This document shows, piece by piece, positions 60,715-64,000 of a stretch of DNA of 64,000 nt. The translations under genes and the position numbers were made by a program. A model generated the notes under the pieces. The model worked only from the letters and a program-made list of their open reading frames with translations. It ran no database searches and was not told the origin of the DNA. Source of the DNA: Marinoscillum pacificum (lineage in GTDB: Bacteria; Bacteroidota; Bacteroidia; Cytophagales; Cyclobacteriaceae); assembly GCF_024714495.1 (NCBI RefSeq), contig NZ_JAMZMJ010000001.1, forward strand, positions 1-64,000, given 5' to 3'. Each line of letters starts with the position of its first letter. Positions within the stretch are counted from its first letter, which is position 1.

Positions 60715-63231
60715 ATGAAGCATACATTACTCATCATTTTAGCACTTATTACCTTTTCTACAGTAGCTCAGTCTCCTGCTAGTTATGGCAATAAAGGTAA
60801 AAGTCAACAACCAGAAGTTGGTTATGGAAAGATATCGGGACAAATTTTAGATCCTGAAAATGAGCCAGTACCATTTGCAACAATCGCTTTGATTGATGAA
60901 AAAGATGGAAGTACAAAAGACGGAACTATCGCAGATGAATCCGGAAAGTTTACCATTAAATCTATTCCTGAAGGATCTTATAAAGTATCAATCTCATTTA
61001 TTGGCTTTGATAAAGTAGACAAAGGTCCATATAGCTTCTCTGGTAAAGGAGATTCATATGACTTAGGTAAAGTGAAAATGGAATCGGTTTCTCAAGAGCT
61101 TGATGAAGTAGTAGTAGAAGGTCAACGTGAGTTAATGGAAGAAAAAGTTGATAGGATAATTTATAACGCTGAGCAGGATAAGACAACAACTGGTGGTGAT
61201 GCATCTGATGTTTTGCGTCGAGTGCCATTGCTAAGTGTAGATTTGGATGGAAATGTTTCGATGCGTGGAAGTAGTAACATTACCGTTCTTATCGATAATA
61301 GACCTTCAACTATATCGGCAAGCAGTATTGCTGATGCTTTAAAACAAATACCGGCAGACCAGATTAAGTCTGTAGAGGTGATTACCTCACCATCAGCTCG
61401 ATACGATGCTGAAGGAACGGGTGGAATCATCAATATTATCACTAAAAAGAATAATCTACAAGGCACATCGGTAAGTGTAAATTCAAGTGCTGGTTTGAGA
61501 GGATCCAACCTTGGTGTGAATGCATCCTATAGAAAAGGTAGAGCTGGATTCACTTTAGGTGGATTTGGTAGAGCAGGTTACAATATCAAGGGCGATTTTG
61601 ATAACGAACAAACGTTATTTGATTCAGAAGGAAATATCCAATCAATCACCAACCAATCGGCAAGTACGTTGACAGATATGTTGATGGGTAGATACAATCT
61701 TGGTTTTGACTATGAGCTGAACAAATACAACTGGATCAATGCTTCTGTAAAGTTCGGATTATTCAATTTCAACAATACTCAGGATGATCGTATCACACGT
61801 ACGACTGATGGTTCTGGCGAATTGCTCAGTTCCAACCTTCAAGATATGTCAACAGCAAACTTGAGCAACACTGTAGATGTTAGTTTGAACTACATCAAGA
61901 CTTTTGAAACTAAAGGTAAAGAGTTTAGCGTGTTGTCATTATACAGTCAAAACAGTAGAGTCAATGACTTTGAGAACATATCTAAGGATGAAAATTCTGA
62001 TGATGTGCTTTATCGCATTAAAAATAATAACGATAGCTACAATAGAGAATTTACGGTTCAGGCTGATTATGTGAACCCAATAGGAGAGAAACAGATAGTT
62101 GAATTCGGTGCTAAGAATATTATGCGAGAAGTGACCAGTGATTTCACCTATTTTACAGCCCAAGGAACTGATGCATATCAAGCGGCCACTGGGGATAGAT
62201 TGAGTAATGTGTTCGATTATAATCAGAATGTAACAGCAGGTTATGTAAGCTACACTGTAGAGTTCTTAAAAGGCTACAGCTTAAAGGCTGGTGGTCGATA
62301 TGAATATACCACCATATCTGCCAATTTTGAAGATGAGGTTTCTCTAGAACTTCCTTCATATGGAGTATTGGTTCCTAGCGTTAATATTTCTAAGAAATTG
62401 GGAATGGGTAACACGGTAAAAGCTGCATATAACAGAAGAATCCAGCGTCCATCACTGCGATTCTTAAACCCTAACGTGGATGCGTCTAACCCGAATAACA
62501 TCTCTCAAGGTAATCCTAATTTGGATCCTGAGTATACGGATAATTTTGAGGTTTCTTACAGTACATTTAAGAAAGGGACGTCTTTAAATTTCTCTGCATT
62601 CATGAGAAATACTCGCGGATCTATCCAACAGGTAAGAGAAGTAATAGGACAGGATACCATTAGTTCCACATATCAAAACATTGGAGAAGAAGATGCTTAT
62701 GGTTTGAGTGTTTTTGCTAACATCAAAATTGGCAAAAAGTTCATGGTAAACGGAGGTGTTGATGGATATTACTCTGTAATGAATAACAACGTTGATGATC
62801 CTCTTTACAATGCGAGCAATAGCGGGTTTGTATTAAGCGGTAGAATATTCGGTAGTTACAAATTGACAGATAATTGGGCATTCCAGTTCTTTAGTTTCTT
62901 TAGAGGGAATCAAGTGCAACTTCAAGGAAATCAAACAGGATTCTACATCTATAGTTTAAGTTTGAACAGATCATTCAATGATGACAGAGGTAGTATAGGT
63001 ATCGGTGCTGAGAACTTCATTGGAGGAAAGATGAAGCGTACTTCTGAGATTTCATCAGCATACATCGACCAGTACAACACCAATGTGATGTATAACATGA
63101 ACTTTAAAATCAACTTCAGCTATCGCTTTGGTAAGTTGAGTGTTGGTCAACCACGTAAGCGAGGCAAGAATGTAGACAACAACGACTTAAAGGATGGTGG
63201 AGATTCCGGAGGGGGGATGATGAACAACTAA
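60715..63231 (+). CDS. Outer membrane beta-barrel (TonB receptor-like) protein, OMP_b-brl_2 type
   Basis: An 838-residue protein: signal peptide (1-19), carboxypeptidase-D regulatory-like domain (about 38-125, GKISGQILDPENEPVPFATIALI) and plug (about 140-245) with VLRRVPLLSVDLDGNVSMRGSSNITVLIDNRP and VEVITSPSARYDAEGTGGIINIITKK. A barrel of the OMP_b-brl_2 kind follows, ending with a short glycine-rich tail (DGGDSGGGMMNN). The class is common in Bacteroidota, and its ligands are mostly unknown. It may respond to the neighbouring LytS/LytTR pair. Confidence 0.92.
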   Translation: MKHTLLIILALITFSTVAQSPASYGNKGKSQQPEVGYGKISGQILDPENEPVPFATIALIDEKDGSTKDGTIADESGKFTIKSIPEGSYKVSISFIGFDKVDKGPYSFSGKGDSYDLGKVKMESVSQELDEVVVEGQRELMEEKVDRIIYNAEQDKTTTGGDASDVLRRVPLLSVDLDGNVSMRGSSNITVLIDNRPSTISASSIADALKQIPADQIKSVEVITSPSARYDAEGTGGIINIITKKNNLQGTSVSVNSSAGLRGSNLGVNASYRKGRAGFTLGGFGRAGYNIKGDFDNEQTLFDSEGNIQSITNQSASTLTDMLMGRYNLGFDYELNKYNWINASVKFGLFNFNNTQDDRITRTTDGSGELLSSNLQDMSTANLSNTVDVSLNYIKTFETKGKEFSVLSLYSQNSRVNDFENISKDENSDDVLYRIKNNNDSYNREFTVQADYVNPIGEKQIVEFGAKNIMREVTSDFTYFTAQGTDAYQAATGDRLSNVFDYNQNVTAGYVSYTVEFLKGYSLKAGGRYEYTTISANFEDEVSLELPSYGVLVPSVNISKKLGMGNTVKAAYNRRIQRPSLRFLNPNVDASNPNNISQGNPNLDPEYTDNFEVSYSTFKKGTSLNFSAFMRNTRGSIQQVREVIGQDTISSTYQNIGEEDAYGLSVFANIKIGKKFMVNGGVDGYYSVMNNNVDDPLYNASNSGFVLSGRIFGSYKLTDNWAFQFFSFFRGNQVQLQGNQTGFYIYSLSLNRSFNDDRGSIGIGAENFIGGKMKRTSEISSAYIDQYNTNVMYNMNFKINFSYRFGKLSVGQPRKRGKNVDNNDLKDGGDSGGGMMNN

Positions 63232-63541
63232 AAAATTTAAGATTAGGACTGATAGTTTGGGCGGTGCCAGGAGTGGTGTCGCCCTTTTTTGTGTTGCAAT
63301 TGGCGTTTGGGTGATAATTCCTTTTAAATTAAGATGTGAATCCGTTCTCATTGATATGTCGTTCTTTGGACATGACAAGCTACAAAAGTCAATGGTTTAA
63401 TATTTAAGTCTAGGGTTCTACAAGCAAGATAAATTAGCTTGTATTCACTGAAAGTCAATAGGCTTTTAAAAGTCGGATTCTGATACAAAGTCATTATTCA
63501 TTTTATCTTCCAATTCCATTAACCAGAATTAAGAAGTACAA
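63232..63541. other. Gene-free region with a terminator between the receptor and hydrolase genes
   Basis: Contains the intrinsic terminator described at 63259-63290. The remaining 250 bp show no gene; the minus-strand frame at 63187-63378 overlaps the receptor end and terminator and is not supported. Confidence 0.5.
63259..63290 (+). terminator. Terminator after the OMP_b-brl_2 receptor gene
   Basis: GGGCG..CC (63259-63268) and GG..CGCCC (63275-63284) form a GC-rich stem directly followed by TTTTTT, 27 bp after the stop codon. Confidence 0.8.
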
Positions 63542-64000
63542 ATGATAAAGACACATTCCCCATTATCAGCTTGGTATATTGTATTGCTTGTCAGTGTCTT
63601 AGTTATCGCTGGATGTCAATCAGGAAAAACTCAAGAAACAACAACAGAAACAGAAGAAATCTATTCTGCAATAGATAGTGGCATCACTCACTTAGATGGT
63701 GTGAAGTCACAAATGGTTCTTACGGATAGAATCAGTTCGCATGTTCTGACATACAGGGATGCGGGCATCCCTGTTGTTTTTTTACATGGCAATTTTTCCG
63801 CAGCCACTTATTGGGAAGAAATAATGACCACCTTGCCTGAAGGCTATCGAGCCATTGCTCCAGATCTTAGAGGATTTGGCTGGACCGAAGATAAACTCAT
63901 AGATGCTAACAGAGGAGCCCATGATTGGGCTGATGATCTAGATGCTTTGTTTGAAGCTATGAATATTGATCAGGCACATATTGTTGGGTGGTCGATGGGT
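63542..64000 (+). CDS. Alpha/beta hydrolase lipoprotein (truncated by window edge)
   Basis: The frame opens with ATG 63542 and is still open at the window end (153 residues seen). A lipoprotein signal ends at Cys25 (VLVIAGC). After a linker rich in T and E, an alpha/beta hydrolase domain starts with the oxyanion motif FLHGN and contains IAPDLRGFGWTE and the nucleophile elbow GWSMG at the very edge (Ser as nucleophile). The enzyme would hydrolyse an ester, amide or similar bond at the cell envelope; the substrate is unknown. The acid and histidine of the triad lie beyond the window. Confidence 0.9.
   Translation, partial: MIKTHSPLSAWYIVLLVSVLVIAGCQSGKTQETTTETEEIYSAIDSGITHLDGVKSQMVLTDRISSHVLTYRDAGIPVVFLHGNFSAATYWEEIMTTLPEGYRAIAPDLRGFGWTEDKLIDANRGAHDWADDLDALFEAMNIDQAHIVGWSMG

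Noticed and set aside
1-64000. tRNA and rRNA genes, especially as attachment site near 18.4 kb
   Set aside because: I found no cloverleaf with a GTTCRA arm and no rRNA-like sequence by eye; a tRNAscan run would be needed to be certain.

Overview
The window looks like a chromosome segment of a marine-type Cytophagales bacterium (Bacteroidota). The evidence is a SusC/SusD pair, a type IX secretion (Por) C-terminal domain on a giant subtilase, many LytS/LytTR two-component pairs, DUF2141 and OMP_b-brl_2 proteins, AT-rich DNA and promoters resembling the Bacteroidota TAnnTTTG box. No rRNA, tRNA or CRISPR array was recognised.

Left part (1-6444): the end of an IS1182-type transposase abuts a minus-strand unit encoding a TlpA-like thioredoxin lipid-exported protein, a SusC-type TonB-dependent transporter and a SusD-type lipoprotein. 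A 1.6 kb gene-free stretch follows (6445-8061). It holds two diverged copies of a repeat that can fold as an H-type pseudoknot with covarying pairs, paired GGCCGGTCC motifs, a degenerate tandem tract, a strongly self-complementary segment with mutually exclusive stems, and AAGTA/TACTT inverted repeats in front of an XRE regulator.

Accessory island (about 7.7-18.5 kb): this is the most interesting region. It carries a long prokaryotic Argonaute whose PIWI catalytic aspartate position is glycine, translationally coupled to a protein with two C-terminal membrane helices. Next to it is a full-length DUF262/DUF1524 (GmrSD-like) restriction protein. Around these lie an XRE regulator, a 46-residue single-span membrane protein, two small unknown genes, and a mobile-element control module (HTH_17 protein, RteC-like protein, AraC regulator, tyrosine recombinase, zinc-finger/HTH excisionase-like protein). 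The recombinase end lies next to the 3' end of mnmE. I interpret the Argonaute pair as a candidate abortive-infection defence system of the inactive long-pAgo type with a membrane effector, and the neighbouring GmrSD-like gene as a second defence gene or an accessory.

Core part (18.6-37.3 kb): mnmE; a ferrous-iron operon (DtxR-type regulator, membrane-anchored DtxR-FeoA fusion, FeoB split into G-domain and membrane-domain genes) behind a perfect 16-bp operator-like palindrome; dapD and lysA of lysine biosynthesis with a DUF3108 protein and a TPR lipoprotein between them; NhaC-type and NSS-type sodium-coupled transporters; several secreted or unknown proteins; and a long acyl-CoA dehydrogenase whose promoter box is flanked by two copies of a 16-bp operator.

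Right part (37.5-64 kb): an outer-membrane receptor gene followed by DUF2141, a TPR-like protein and a LytS/LytTR pair in one apparent operon; a propeller-type hybrid-like sensor kinase with a single-domain response regulator; smc; a 2651-residue T9SS-secreted subtilase with internal duplications; a second LytS/LytTR pair facing away from an OMP_b-brl_2 TonB receptor; and the start of a lipoprotein alpha/beta hydrolase cut by the window edge.
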